Source: Alcanivorax sp. UBA4485 (lineage in GTDB: Bacteria > Pseudomonadota > Gammaproteobacteria > Pseudomonadales > Alcanivoracaceae). Taken from it: DNA of 41,492 nt. Location of the stretch: NCBI GenBank assembly GCA_002389055.1, contig DGNT01000101.1:11138-52629 (forward strand), in the 5' to 3' direction. Both the position numbers and the translations under genes were made by a program. Below are positions 1-8,364 of this stretch, in pieces. Positions within the stretch are counted from its first letter, which is position 1. Each line of letters opens with the position of its first letter. The notes beneath the pieces are model-generated. The model was given only the letters and a program-made list of their open reading frames with translations, was not told where the DNA came from and searched no databases.

Positions 1-230
1 ACATGGGTTTCCAGCAGCCAGTCCACGGTCAGGTTCTGGGCGCGCACGAAGTCCACCAGCTTTTGCGCGCCGGCGTGGCTGGTGTGCCCGGAGGCGGCGT
101 CATAGTCGAGCACCGAGTCCACCAACGCGCAGCGTCGGCTTTGCGGGTCGATAACCACATAGCTGACGGTGTTGGTGACCGGGTCGAAAAAACTCTCTAC
201 CTGCGGGATGCCGGCGGCGGACGGGGACAT
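1..230 (-). CDS. MBL-fold metallo-hydrolase, N-terminal part only (BLH / persulfide dioxygenase-like)
   Basis: Translation from 230 begins MSPSAAGIPQVESFFD and runs to WLLETHV, where the window ends. The N-terminal strand pattern (FFDPVTNTVSYVVID, then LVDSVLDYD) is typical of BLH/SdoA-like members of the metallo-beta-lactamase fold, close to glyoxalase II and the persulfide dioxygenase ETHE1. The last visible residues, ETHV, open the family's metal-binding THxHxDH motif, so the catalytic part lies outside the window. An AGGAGG Shine-Dalgarno stands 4 nt before the ATG. Family members oxidise glutathione persulfide or hydrolyse thioesters and are often sulfide-inducible. The specific substrate here is inferred, not seen. 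It is the last gene of the minus-strand run after lnt but has its own promoter. Confidence 0.8.
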   Translation of the reverse strand, partial: MSPSAAGIPQVESFFDPVTNTVSYVVIDPQSRRCALVDSVLDYDAASGHTSHAGAQKLVDFVRAQNLTVDWLLETH

Positions 231-246
231 GAAACCTCCTGAACGG

Positions 247-278
247 AAAAAACAGCCGGGCGTGCGTCGCGCCCGGCT
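247..278 (-). terminator. Rho-independent terminator after lnt
   Basis: On the minus strand a 9-bp perfect stem (AGCCGGGCG at 254-262 against CGCCCGGCT at 270-278, 7-nt loop) is followed by one G and then six T residues (252-247). It is the first strong hairpin downstream of the lnt stop and lies in the leader of the MBL gene. Confidence 0.8.
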
Positions 279-281
279 TCC

Positions 282-310
282 GTTATAGGTTGGCCAGGAG
301 GTCCTGTCAA
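282..310 (-). promoter_or_regulatory. Sigma-70 promoter of the MBL-fold hydrolase gene
   Basis: Minus strand reads TTGACA (310-305), a 17-nt spacer, then TATAAC (287-282), a near-consensus housekeeping promoter. The predicted start near 275 falls inside the first arm of the downstream terminator hairpin. Transcripts starting here would therefore lack a complete stem and should read through, while lnt read-through would be stopped. Confidence 0.75.
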
Positions 311-311
311 A

Positions 312-334
312 TTAGATTATAAGCTTATTACTAA
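312..334. promoter_or_regulatory. AT-rich palindromic site upstream of the MBL gene promoter
   Basis: A 23-bp AT-rich block in otherwise GC-rich DNA contains the perfect 10-bp palindrome ATAAGCTTAT (319-328), flanked by TTAG (312-315) and CTAA (331-334). It sits just upstream of the -35 box. It could be an operator, for example for an ArsR-family repressor such as BigR that often controls this enzyme family, or an UP element. The regulator is not in the window. Confidence 0.4.
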
Positions 335-353
335 ACGATATATGACGTCAGCA

Positions 354-1832
354 TCAGAATGACTCCAGCAACCCCCGGGCCCGGCGGCCCCGGCCCAGCA
401 CCACGAACGCCAGCGCCAGCAGCAGGGTGGGCCAGACGCCGGCCAGCATGAACGGCGTGTCGCCCTGGCGCGGCTGGTACTCGCTGACCAGCACGTCCCG
501 CTCGAACTGGGGCAGCCGGTCGACCACCTTGCCCCGGTGGTCGACCACCGCGGTGATGCCGTTGTTGGTGCCGCGCAGCAGCCAGCGGCCGGTTTCCAGA
601 GCCCGCAGCCGGGTCATCTGAAAGTGCTGGTGAGGGCCGGCGGAGGTGCCGAACCAGGCGTCGTTGCTGATCGTCAGCAGCACGTCGGCGCCGCCGGTGC
701 GGCTCGCCACCAGCTCCGGATAAAGAATCTCGTAGCAGATAAAGGGCGCGATCTCATGGCCCAGGGCATACAGATTGGGCTGGCGCGGGCTGCCCGGCGT
801 GAAGCTCGACATGGGCAAATCGAAAAACGGGATCAGGCCGCGAATCAGGCCCTGCAGCGGCACGTACTCGCCGAACGGCACCAGCTTCTGCTTGTGGTAG
901 ACGCCGTCATCGCCTTCCGTCCCCACCACCGCGATGCTGTTGTGGTAGGTGGTCGGGGTGCGGCTTTCATCGCGCCACGGCAGGCCGCTGATCAGTGCGC
1001 CGCCCTTGGCCGCCACCGCTTCCCCCTGGCTGTCCACGAAGTCGTCGATGTCCTGGTAGAACTCGATCATCGCCGATTCCGGCCACACCACCAGCGTGCC
1101 GTCCGGCAGGCCCTCGGTGAGGCCAGCGTAGATCTCACGGGTTTCCTCGCGCATGGTGGCCAGCCATTTCAGGTCCTGGGGCACGTTGCCCTGCACCAGG
1201 GCCACTCGCTGCCGCTCGCCTTCGGCGTGGGTGAAGCTGAATTGACCGCCGACCACCCCGGCCACGATCAGCGCCAGGGACAGCACCAGCGGGCCGGTGC
1301 CCCGGCCCCGGCGCAGCACCAGCTCCACCGCGGTGACCGGCAAAATCACCGCCGCCAGGGTCATCAGCCAGATCCCGCCGAGCGGCGCCAGCCCGGCCAG
1401 CGGCGTGTCGATCAGCGCGTAGCCGCCATACAACCAGGGAAAGCCGGTGAGCAGCCAACCGCGCAACCAGTCCGCCAGCACCCAGGCGCCGGCGAACATC
1501 AGCCCGCCGCCGCCGAACCGCCGGGTCAGCCAGAACGCCAGGCCGAAAAACAACGCCAACAGTGCGGCGAACGCGGCGGTGGCGGGCACCGCCATCCATA
1601 ACGGCATATAGCCGTAGTCGGTCATCGACACCTGCAGCCAGGCCACCCCGAACCCGAACATGCCCAGGCCATAGACCCAACCGTTAAGCAGCGCCGCCTT
1701 GGCGGACCCGGCGCCGGCCTGCACCCAGTAGGCCAATGCCACGCTGACCAGCAGCAACGGCCATAAGCCGTAGGGGGCGAACGCCAGGGGAAACAGCAGG
1801 CCGGCGATCAGAGCCAGAAACAGATTGCGCAT
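354..1832 (-). CDS. lnt: Apolipoprotein N-acyltransferase Lnt
   Basis: Inner-membrane enzyme that adds the third acyl chain to the N-terminal cysteine of lipoproteins, using phospholipid as donor. The N-terminal half is a series of hydrophobic helices starting LFLALIAGLLFPLAFAPYG. The C-terminal half is the carbon-nitrogen hydrolase domain. The triad is visible: Glu in VVWPESAM, Lys in YHKQKLVPFGEYVP and the nucleophilic Cys in APFICYEILYPEL. The frame stays open upstream to 1895, but the ATG at 1832 (MRNLFLAL) gives the normal Lnt N-terminus and 492 residues, so it is preferred. The Shine-Dalgarno is weak. It is the last member of the usual ybeZ-ybeY-ybeX-lnt set, here separated from ybeX by two extra genes. 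Confidence 0.95.
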   Translation of the reverse strand: MRNLFLALIAGLLFPLAFAPYGLWPLLLVSVALAYWVQAGAGSAKAALLNGWVYGLGMFGFGVAWLQVSMTDYGYMPLWMAVPATAAFAALLALFFGLAFWLTRRFGGGGLMFAGAWVLADWLRGWLLTGFPWLYGGYALIDTPLAGLAPLGGIWLMTLAAVILPVTAVELVLRRGRGTGPLVLSLALIVAGVVGGQFSFTHAEGERQRVALVQGNVPQDLKWLATMREETREIYAGLTEGLPDGTLVVWPESAMIEFYQDIDDFVDSQGEAVAAKGGALISGLPWRDESRTPTTYHNSIAVVGTEGDDGVYHKQKLVPFGEYVPLQGLIRGLIPFFDLPMSSFTPGSPRQPNLYALGHEIAPFICYEILYPELVASRTGGADVLLTISNDAWFGTSAGPHQHFQMTRLRALETGRWLLRGTNNGITAVVDHRGKVVDRLPQFERDVLVSEYQPRQGDTPFMLAGVWPTLLLALAFVVLGRGRRARGLLESF

Positions 1833-1956
1833 AAGCAAGGTCACGATTGCGAAAAGACAAAAAGAGGCCGGTTGGCGAAGCCCTGTTATACGCAAGTTGG
1901 CGCCGGCAATCCATGGCGCGCCGCCGGTGGCGGGCGGCGCGCGGCGCTCGCCAGGT

Positions 1957-3522
1957 TCAGGGCTGGCTGCTCAGCTGCCAGGTTTCCTGGCGCCAGAAGG
2001 GGATGGCGCCGAAATCCCCGTGCGACGATGGCAGAGCGCCGACCTGACGGTCGAAGGCCTTGAACACCAGCTCGCCGTCACTATGGCGGAGAGCCCGGTC
2101 GACGATCTGAATCGAGGAGAGCACGTTGACTTCGGAGCCGAGGGTGCGCCGTAACGCATGCTCGGGTCGTTCGTGATGCTGGTCGATTGAAACCAGTAAC
2201 GAGCCGGTGGGGATAATGCCGCCGTAATGCATCTCGGAGACTTCCGCCACGCGGTTGAGGGTAAGGTTATAAAAGTTGACCGGCGCCTCGCCGGGCCGGG
2301 GTGTGTCAGCGAGGATCGGCGCCAGCGCGTTGAGGCTGTCTTCGATGCTGGCGGCGGCGGCCATGTAGACCACGTCGTCAATCAGGTCGGTGGAGGTCCA
2401 TTGATCCCGGAAACGCTCCAGCGCGCGGTTGATCACCAGGGTGCCCATGCTGTGTCCGACCAGCGTCAGATCCGGCTGGGCGTCGGGTTGCGACCGGGCG
2501 TGGTTTAGCAGCATGGTGAAAAGGTGTCCGCCGGGCACCGGGTCCACGTCCTTGGGCTGCCAGCGGCCGTCGAAGTCTGAAGCCGGGAAGAACTGGGTCT
2601 GGGTACGGCGTTTCATGACGTCCCAGGCGGACGCGGACACCGCGCTATGCCAGACGCTACCTACGGTGTATCGCAGCGGAAAGGTAACGATTTGCGCGCT
2701 GCCCCGCCCGGCACTGTTCAGCGCGCTGGTTTTATAGCGGCTCAGGTTGGCGGTCAGGCCAGACTGTTTGCCTTGGTAGCGTAGCGTGCCGGGATTGGCG
2801 CAGGCGTTTTCGTCACAGAAATTGTTATTGGCGGTTTTCCAACTGCCGGACAGGGCGCCCGGTGGCATCAGTAAGCCGCGGCTGGCGGCTCGGTCTTTTT
2901 CATTGCTGAGCTGGTAGTACACCGTGGCCGGAAAACGGCCCAGGGTGGTGGCGATATCGGCGATCAGAATAAAGGGCGCGCTGGCGGCGCCGACCACGGC
3001 TCCGGCTTTTTTGCCTTCCCGCAGCCGCAGAATATGTTCCCCCCAGGTGCTCAGCGCATCTGATTTCCAGGAAATGAAAATCGGGTAATGCCAGTCCTGT
3101 GGATCGTTCATGATCCGCCAGGCCAGCCCGTCGTGAATTTTCTGGTCGCTGTGCTGGTAGCTGTTGAGCCCGCCGTGCACGTAGACCAGCAGGCGGGGCC
3201 GGTCGCCGCCGTGATGCTCGGCGAGACGCGTCGCTTCGCAAAGCATGTGCTGGAAGGACTGCTGGGCCCGCGCTTGGTCGAGCGGCCGGCCGGCCTGCTC
3301 CGGGTCCACCATCAGGCCGTCCGGGCTGACCCGGACGATGTGGTCGTTGATCGCGCGGGTGCGGCGCAGGGGCTGGTTTGAAAGGGAAGGGCAAGACGTC
3401 GGTGTGGCTTTTTCCCGGACGGCTTCGGTTTCCCGGGCGACCGACATTTTGTTTTCCGCCGGTGGGGTGGCGCAGCCGGCGAGCAGCAGTAATAACAGTG
3501 CGGCGAACCCTGAATAACGCAT
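1957..3522 (-). CDS. Lipoprotein with alpha/beta-hydrolase fold
   Basis: 521 residues. The N-terminus MRYSGFAALLLLLLAGC is a lipoprotein signal with lipobox LAGC (Cys17). The mature part has hallmarks of a serine alpha/beta hydrolase: VYVHGGLNSY near residues 113-122 (oxyanion region) and the nucleophile elbow LVGHSMG with Ser358. A late SSHGDFG may supply the catalytic His. It has the nucleophile motif of esterases/lipases, but the substrate cannot be read from the sequence. An AAGGAG Shine-Dalgarno precedes the ATG at good spacing. It lies between the K+ channel gene and lnt on the same strand, 148 bp after the former and 124 bp before the latter, so it may be in the operon or separately expressed. 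Its placement next to lnt, which matures lipoproteins, is notable but may be coincidental. Confidence 0.8.
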   Translation of the reverse strand: MRYSGFAALLLLLLAGCATPPAENKMSVARETEAVREKATPTSCPSLSNQPLRRTRAINDHIVRVSPDGLMVDPEQAGRPLDQARAQQSFQHMLCEATRLAEHHGGDRPRLLVYVHGGLNSYQHSDQKIHDGLAWRIMNDPQDWHYPIFISWKSDALSTWGEHILRLREGKKAGAVVGAASAPFILIADIATTLGRFPATVYYQLSNEKDRAASRGLLMPPGALSGSWKTANNNFCDENACANPGTLRYQGKQSGLTANLSRYKTSALNSAGRGSAQIVTFPLRYTVGSVWHSAVSASAWDVMKRRTQTQFFPASDFDGRWQPKDVDPVPGGHLFTMLLNHARSQPDAQPDLTLVGHSMGTLVINRALERFRDQWTSTDLIDDVVYMAAAASIEDSLNALAPILADTPRPGEAPVNFYNLTLNRVAEVSEMHYGGIIPTGSLLVSIDQHHERPEHALRRTLGSEVNVLSSIQIVDRALRHSDGELVFKAFDRQVGALPSSHGDFGAIPFWRQETWQLSSQP

Positions 3523-3670
3523 GGCGTCTCTCCTTGACGTTGGCCCATTCGGAGCGTCGAAGGAGCCACGTTGACGATGTTGTTATTAGTGACCGAGGAG
3601 CTGATTTTACAATTGGAGAGAATACCAGTCCGCCGCGCTGTTGCATCCCCCGAATGGGGTAGGCGTCACG

Positions 3671-4783
3671 TCATTCGGTGTATTCAACCAGGCAGTCTCG
3701 CACCGCCTGTTCGGAGGGAATCGCTTCCGCGCGCACCATCAGGATCAGGCTGTCGGCGCTGAACTGGTGGTCGTGGGCGGGGTGGCAAACCACGGTTTCG
3801 TCGTCGCCGACGTAGGCCATCAGCGTCCCCAGGCCGGCGTTCATCAGGCGGCAGGCCACGTCCGCCCAGACCGCGTTTTCCACTGGCACCGCGTAGCGCA
3901 TGGCGTGGTCGTCGTGGTGGGTGAACAGGTTTTCCAGGATTTTTTCGGTGCCCGGCGCCACCAGTGAACGCACCAGCATTTCCGGGTAGGCGCGCACCGG
4001 GCGCAGGGTGGTGCTGGCGCCGACGCTGAGGGCCCGGCGCCGGTTATCCTCGTGGACGCATTCGGCCACGGTGTAGGGCAGGGCGTCGCCGTACAGCGCT
4101 TTGAGCTGCAGGATCACGTCCAGGGTGACGCTGTCGGAGATGCGGCTGTATTCGTCCCGCGCCAGCACGATAATCGCCTCGGCGCGGTCCGGATTTACCG
4201 CTTCCAGGGCGTCCCGGTCGGAGGACTCGGCGTGGTAGTGGACCACGCCCTGTTCGCGCAGCGAGGCGGGCAGGCCGTCGGGGAACACATCGGTGAGAAT
4301 CAACACCGGAATCTCGGCGAACTGTTCGGTGGCGTGCAGCTGTTCCACCAGACGTTCGAAGTACAGGGCCGGGCTGTGTTTGGGGCTGTTGATGATTACC
4401 AGGTGGTCTTGCATTTGCCATCTCCAGCGGCCTTTGAGCATGTATTCCTTACGCTTGAGGCGGTGGTCGATATAGTCGCTGGCAAGCTGCGCCAGCAGGG
4501 TGATGCCGGCCACGTAGAGCAGCAGTACGGTGGCTACCCGGCCGGCGGGGGTGGCCGCCGACAGGTCGCCGTAGCCCACCGTGGTCAGGGTGGTGAGGGT
4601 CAGCCACAGGGCGTCGCCCCAGTGGAGCCCCTCGAACAGCATCATCGCGGTGGTGTGCAGCGCGGTGAGCACCAGCAACCAGCAGAACACCTGGCGCAAT
4701 CGGGCTCTCAGGTTGAGATCCAGGCCCCGGGTGATTTGGTTGAAGGCACTGCGTCGGCGTACCAGGAAGCGCAGCGGTGTCAT
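3671..4783 (-). CDS. Two-helix potassium channel with cytoplasmic RCK-like (TrkA-N) domain
   Basis: 370 residues. The first helix (about residues 31-50), a pore loop and a second helix (about 80-102) bracket the K+ selectivity filter TTVGYGD at 67-73. After a basic linker, residues from about 119 form an RCK/TrkA-N-like Rossmann domain, followed by a C-terminal region (from about 270) ending RDCLVEYTE. The usual glycine-rich nucleotide loop is poorly kept: the first strand reads HLVIINSPKHS rather than GxGxxG, so ligand binding may differ or be lost. The start codon overlaps the ybeX stop by one base (TGATG), which implies translational coupling. A potassium conductance role is well supported; gating ligand and physiological role are unknown. 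Confidence 0.87.
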   Translation of the reverse strand: MTPLRFLVRRRSAFNQITRGLDLNLRARLRQVFCWLLVLTALHTTAMMLFEGLHWGDALWLTLTTLTTVGYGDLSAATPAGRVATVLLLYVAGITLLAQLASDYIDHRLKRKEYMLKGRWRWQMQDHLVIINSPKHSPALYFERLVEQLHATEQFAEIPVLILTDVFPDGLPASLREQGVVHYHAESSDRDALEAVNPDRAEAIIVLARDEYSRISDSVTLDVILQLKALYGDALPYTVAECVHEDNRRRALSVGASTTLRPVRAYPEMLVRSLVAPGTEKILENLFTHHDDHAMRYAVPVENAVWADVACRLMNAGLGTLMAYVGDDETVVCHPAHDHQFSADSLILMVRAEAIPSEQAVRDCLVEYTE

Positions 4784-5658
4784 CAGCCGTCCGTGGTTTC
4801 GCGCCCGCCGTCCGCGTCCAGAGGCGCCACCCGCAGCAGACGGATGGTGCGGCCGTCGGCGCTGAGCACGGTGAAGCGCAGGTCCCCCATGTCCACCGAT
4901 TCCTCCCGCTGCGGGAGATGGCCGAAGGCCTGCATCACCAGGCCGCCGATGGTGTCGAATTCATCGTCGCGGTACTGGGTTTTGAAGTGCTCGTTGAATT
5001 CATCGATGGGGGTGATCGCCTTGACCGTGAAGTCGTCGCCTTCCAGGTCCTTGATCAGGTAGTCGTCGTCATCGATGTCGTGTTCGTCCTCGATTTCGCC
5101 GACGATCTGTTCCAGCACGTCCTCGATGGTCACCAGGCCGGCCACGCCGCCGTATTCGTTAACCACGATGGCCATGTGATTCTTGGTGATGCGGAATTCG
5201 CGCAGCAGCGAATCCAGCCGCTTGGATTCCGGCACCACCATCGCCGAGCGCACATGGTCCTTGATCACGAAACGCTCCATGCGCGCCGGCTCCAGGATCA
5301 GCGCCAGCAGATCCTTGGCGAGCAGGATGCCGATGATTTCGTCCGGGTCGTCGCCGAGCACCGGGAAGCGGCTGTGGGCGCAGTCGATAATGGTGGGCAG
5401 AAAGTCGCGCGGGTCGTCGGAGGCACGGATGCTGACCATCTGTGAACGGGGGATCAGAATTTCGCGCACCTGCATCTCGCTGACACAGATGGCGCCTTCG
5501 ATGATGCCCAGGGTGTCGCCGTCAATAATGTCGCTGTCGCGCATGGAGCGCATCAGGTCCAGCAGTTCGTCCCGGGACCCCGGGGTGGAGGTGAAGAACT
5601 GGCCGACGCGCTCCAGCCAACTTCGGCTGGTGCCATTATCGGAATAGTCGTCCGACAT
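4783..5658 (-). CDS. ybeX: CBS-domain protein YbeX (CorC family)
   Basis: 291 residues. A tandem CBS pair (about 65-130 and 135-190, including MVSIRASDDPRDFLP and MAIVVNEYGGVAGLVT) is followed by the CorC/HlyC-type C-terminal domain (about 205-285, with DDEFDTIGG). No membrane segment is present, so this is the soluble CorC/YbeX form. The family has been linked to Mg2+/Co2+ efflux and to ribosome metabolism. The gene starts in a TAATG overlap with ybeY and ends overlapping the channel gene, so the three are one transcription and translation unit. Confidence 0.93.
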   Translation of the reverse strand: MSDDYSDNGTSRSWLERVGQFFTSTPGSRDELLDLMRSMRDSDIIDGDTLGIIEGAICVSEMQVREILIPRSQMVSIRASDDPRDFLPTIIDCAHSRFPVLGDDPDEIIGILLAKDLLALILEPARMERFVIKDHVRSAMVVPESKRLDSLLREFRITKNHMAIVVNEYGGVAGLVTIEDVLEQIVGEIEDEHDIDDDDYLIKDLEGDDFTVKAITPIDEFNEHFKTQYRDDEFDTIGGLVMQAFGHLPQREESVDMGDLRFTVLSADGRTIRLLRVAPLDADGGRETTDG

Positions 5659-6164
5659 TAGAGATGCAACTCCTTGCTTGAATGGGAAAGGGTGTAGGGA
5701 TCAGGGAAACCCTGCTCGGCGAGGGCGCGGATTTCCAGGGCTTCCATCACGTCCGCGTCGTCCTCGTCGATGTGGTCAAAGCCGAGCAAGTGCAGCACGC
5801 CATGGGTGACCATGTGCGCCCAGTGGGCTTCAAGGGGTTTGTGCTGTTCGGCGGCCTCGCGGCGCACCACCGGGGCACTGATGACGATGTCGCCGAGCAG
5901 CGGCGCGCAGGCGTCCTCGGGCAGGCCTTCCGGCATTTCGAAGGGAAAGGACAGCACATTGGTGGGCTTGTCCTTGCCGCGGTATTCCCGGTTCAGGGTC
6001 TGGATTTCCGCGTCGTCCACCACCCGCAGGGTGATGTCGCCGACCACGCCGCCGGCCACCGCCACGGCTTTAACGGCCCAGGCGCGTAAGTCGGCTTCGT
6101 CGGGGGCGTCCGGGGCGTCGCTGGCCCACTGGACTTCAACGTTGGGGGTCGGTATCCCGCTCAT
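5658..6164 (-). CDS. ybeY: Endoribonuclease YbeY (16S rRNA maturation)
   Basis: 168 residues. The single-zinc endonuclease signature HGVLHLLGFDH is complete (His121, His125, His131). Upstream, residues about 48-75 (VDDAEIQTLNREYRGKDKPT, then NVLSFPFE) match the conserved family core. YbeY trims the 3' end of 16S rRNA and takes part in ribosome quality control. The start chosen at 6164 overlaps the end of ybeZ by 29 bases, and the stop overlaps the ybeX start, as expected for a tightly coupled operon. Confidence 0.95.
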   Translation of the reverse strand: MSGIPTPNVEVQWASDAPDAPDEADLRAWAVKAVAVAGGVVGDITLRVVDDAEIQTLNREYRGKDKPTNVLSFPFEMPEGLPEDACAPLLGDIVISAPVVRREAAEQHKPLEAHWAHMVTHGVLHLLGFDHIDEDDADVMEALEIRALAEQGFPDPYTLSHSSKELHL

Positions 6165-7125
6165 GACGGTCGTAGGCCTCTACTATGCGTTGCACCAGCG
6201 GGTGGCGGACCACGTCGCGGCTGTCGAAACGGGTGACGCCGATTTCCTGTTCGCCGGCGAGCACTTCCAGGGCGTTGACCAGCCCGGATTTCTGATGGCG
6301 CGGCAGGTCCACCTGGGTCACGTCGCCGGTGATCACCGCCTTGGAGCCGAAGCCGATGCGGGTCAGGAACATCTTCATCTGTTCCGGGGTGGTGTTCTGC
6401 GCCTCGTCGAGGATCACGAAGCTGTTGTTCAGGGTACGCCCGCGCATATAGGCCAGCGGCGCCACTTCGATCACCAGCCGGTCCATCAGCTTGGCCACTT
6501 TCTCAAAGCCGAGCATTTCATACAGGGCGTCATACAGCGGCCGCAAATAAGGGTCGATCTTTTCCGCCAGATCGCCGGGCAGGAAGCCCAGCTTCTCGCC
6601 GGCCTCCACCGCCGGGCGCACCAGCAGAATGCGCTGCACCTCGGACTTTTCCAGCGCGTCCACCGCGCAGGCCACCGCCAGCCAGGTCTTGCCGGTGCCC
6701 GCCGGGCCGATGCCGAAATTGATGTCGAAGCGGCGGATCGTTTTCACGTATTCACGCTGGTGGCCGCCGCGCGGTTTGATGCGCACGCGCTTGGTGCGGA
6801 TCACCACATCGTCGCTGGGGAACGCCACCGTGTTGTCGACTTTCTCGGACAGCTCCGACTGCTGCAGATGCAGGTGCACCATTTCCGGGGTCAGGTCCTC
6901 GGTGTCGGCGGTCTGGGCGTACAGGTCATTGAGCACCGAGGAGGCGGCCTGTACCGCCCGCGAGTCGCCGGACAGATGGAACAGGTTGCCGCGGTTGCGG
7001 ATGTCCACGTGCAGGCGGTCGGCGATCTGCTTGATATGCTCGTCGAGACGGCCGCACAGGCTGGCCAGACGGCGGGAGTCGTAGGGTTCAAGACTGACTT
7101 GCTGGGAAGCGGCTGGTGTGTCCAA
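6136..7125 (-). CDS. ybeZ: PhoH-family ATPase YbeZ
   Basis: 329 residues. Walker A GPAGTGKT is at 140-147 and Walker B FVILDEAQN at about 236-244, with the conserved RPAVEAGEKLGFLPG between them. This is the short PhoH form encoded beside YbeY and thought to act with it in RNA metabolism. The only available start in the open frame is TTG at 7125, giving MDTPAASQQVSLEPYD; no strong Shine-Dalgarno is visible. The gene opens the ybeZ-ybeY-ybeX-channel run. In many gammaproteobacteria miaB lies directly upstream; here the cys transport genes and a sigma-factor block, about 8 kb, come between. A second, PIN-fused PhoH is at 22773. Confidence 0.93.
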   Translation of the reverse strand: MDTPAASQQVSLEPYDSRRLASLCGRLDEHIKQIADRLHVDIRNRGNLFHLSGDSRAVQAASSVLNDLYAQTADTEDLTPEMVHLHLQQSELSEKVDNTVAFPSDDVVIRTKRVRIKPRGGHQREYVKTIRRFDINFGIGPAGTGKTWLAVACAVDALEKSEVQRILLVRPAVEAGEKLGFLPGDLAEKIDPYLRPLYDALYEMLGFEKVAKLMDRLVIEVAPLAYMRGRTLNNSFVILDEAQNTTPEQMKMFLTRIGFGSKAVITGDVTQVDLPRHQKSGLVNALEVLAGEQEIGVTRFDSRDVVRHPLVQRIVEAYDRHERDTDPQR

Positions 7126-7269
7126 GTTGGGAGAGATGGCCCCTGGGGCTGTTGGCGATGAATTCAGAATACTCTCAAGGGTCCCGCTGGGGAACCCTCT
7201 CAGCCGGCACTCTAGCCCGGCCCCCGGCGTCGGGGCAAGCGCCGTGACCGGGTTGTCGGACAGGTTGGC
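7126..7269. other. Intergenic region between cysA and ybeZ
   Basis: 144 bp with no open reading frame worth calling. A TTGAGA (minus strand, in the stretch near 7170-7180) could be a -35 element for ybeZ, but no acceptable -10 follows at the proper distance. No clear hairpin with a T tract was found after cysA. Confidence 0.4.
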
Positions 7270-8364
7270 TCAGGCGGGCGCCACGCGCGGGCCCAGATCG
7301 CCGTCGCAGGTGACCGTCTGCAGGCTGCGCGGCAACAGGTAGAGGGTCTCGTCGCGGCCCGGCGCCAGGGCCGCCCAGGTGTCCCGGTCCAGCTCCACTT
7401 CCAGCACGCCGCTGCCCCAGCCGCGCGGCTCCAGCTCCAGGGTGACGGTGCCGCCGAACACGCTGCGCGCCGCCAGTTTCACCGGCAGGTGGGCGTGTTC
7501 GGCCGGGGCCTTGGCCAGGGTCGCCTCGTGGGGGCGCAGGTACAGGGTCAGGGCGCCGTCCGGGCAGGCGCCATGGGTGTCCAGGCGCAGGCGCGCCTCG
7601 CCGGACTGCCAGACGGCGCCGTCGTAGAGGCCTTCCAGGGCGTTGATATGGCCCAGAAAATCGAACACGAAGCGGCTGGCCGGCTGCTCGTAGACGGTCA
7701 GCGGGCTGCCGATCTGCTCGATATGGCCCTGGCTCATCACCACCACCTGGTCGGACACTTCCATGGCCTCTTCCTGGTCGTGGGTAACGAAGACGCTGGT
7801 CACCGAGATTTGCTCGTGCAGGTGCCGCAGCCAGCGGCGCAGCTCCTTGCGCACCTTGGCGTCCAGGGCGCCGAAGGGTTCGTCGAGCAGCAGCACCTCC
7901 GGTTCCAGGGCCAGCGCCCGGGCCAGCGCCACGCGCTGCTTCTGGCCGCCGGACAGCTGCGCCGGGTAGCGGCCGGCCATGGTGTCCATCTGCACCAGCT
8001 CCAGCAGCTCGCGGACCCGGGCGCGCACCGCGTCGCGGCCGGGGCGCTGACCGCGCGGCAACATGCGCAGCCCGAAGGCCACGTTGTCGGCCACGGTGAG
8101 GTGGCGGAACAGGGCGTACTGCTGGAATACGAAGCCCACCTTGCGGTGGCGCACGTCCAGGGTGGTGACGTCGCGCTCGTTGAACAGCACCCGGCCCTGG
8201 TCCGGTTTTTCCAGGCCGGCGATAATACGCAGCAGGGTGGTCTTACCGGAGCCGGACGGACCCAGCAGGCCCACCAGCTCGCCCTGGGGCATGTTCAGGG
8301 AAATGTCATCCAGTGCGGCGAAGCCGCCGAAGGTCTTGCGGATGCCGTCAACGCGGATGCTCAT
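7270..8364 (-). CDS. cysA: Sulfate/thiosulfate ABC importer ATPase CysA
   Basis: 364 residues. The nucleotide-binding domain is complete: Walker A GPSGSGKT (35-42), signature LSGGQKQRVALARAL, Walker B VLLLDEPFGALD and switch His in TSVFVTHDQEEAMEV. The C-terminal third is the TOBE-type regulatory domain seen in CysA (LYLRPHEATLAKAP onward). CysA energises uptake of sulfate and thiosulfate through the CysT/CysW channel. The ATG at 8364 (MSIRVDGIRKTF) overlaps the cysW stop in an ATGA junction; the open frame extends a little further upstream but that part lies within cysW. It is transcribed with cysW and separated from cysP-cysT by the sigma-factor block. Confidence 0.95.
   Translation of the reverse strand: MSIRVDGIRKTFGGFAALDDISLNMPQGELVGLLGPSGSGKTTLLRIIAGLEKPDQGRVLFNERDVTTLDVRHRKVGFVFQQYALFRHLTVADNVAFGLRMLPRGQRPGRDAVRARVRELLELVQMDTMAGRYPAQLSGGQKQRVALARALALEPEVLLLDEPFGALDAKVRKELRRWLRHLHEQISVTSVFVTHDQEEAMEVSDQVVVMSQGHIEQIGSPLTVYEQPASRFVFDFLGHINALEGLYDGAVWQSGEARLRLDTHGACPDGALTLYLRPHEATLAKAPAEHAHLPVKLAARSVFGGTVTLELEPRGWGSGVLEVELDRDTWAALAPGRDETLYLLPRSLQTVTCDGDLGPRVAPA

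Noticed and set aside
5770..7161. Open frame on the plus strand opposite ybeY and ybeZ
   Set aside because: Both opposite genes are secure families; no motif in this frame.
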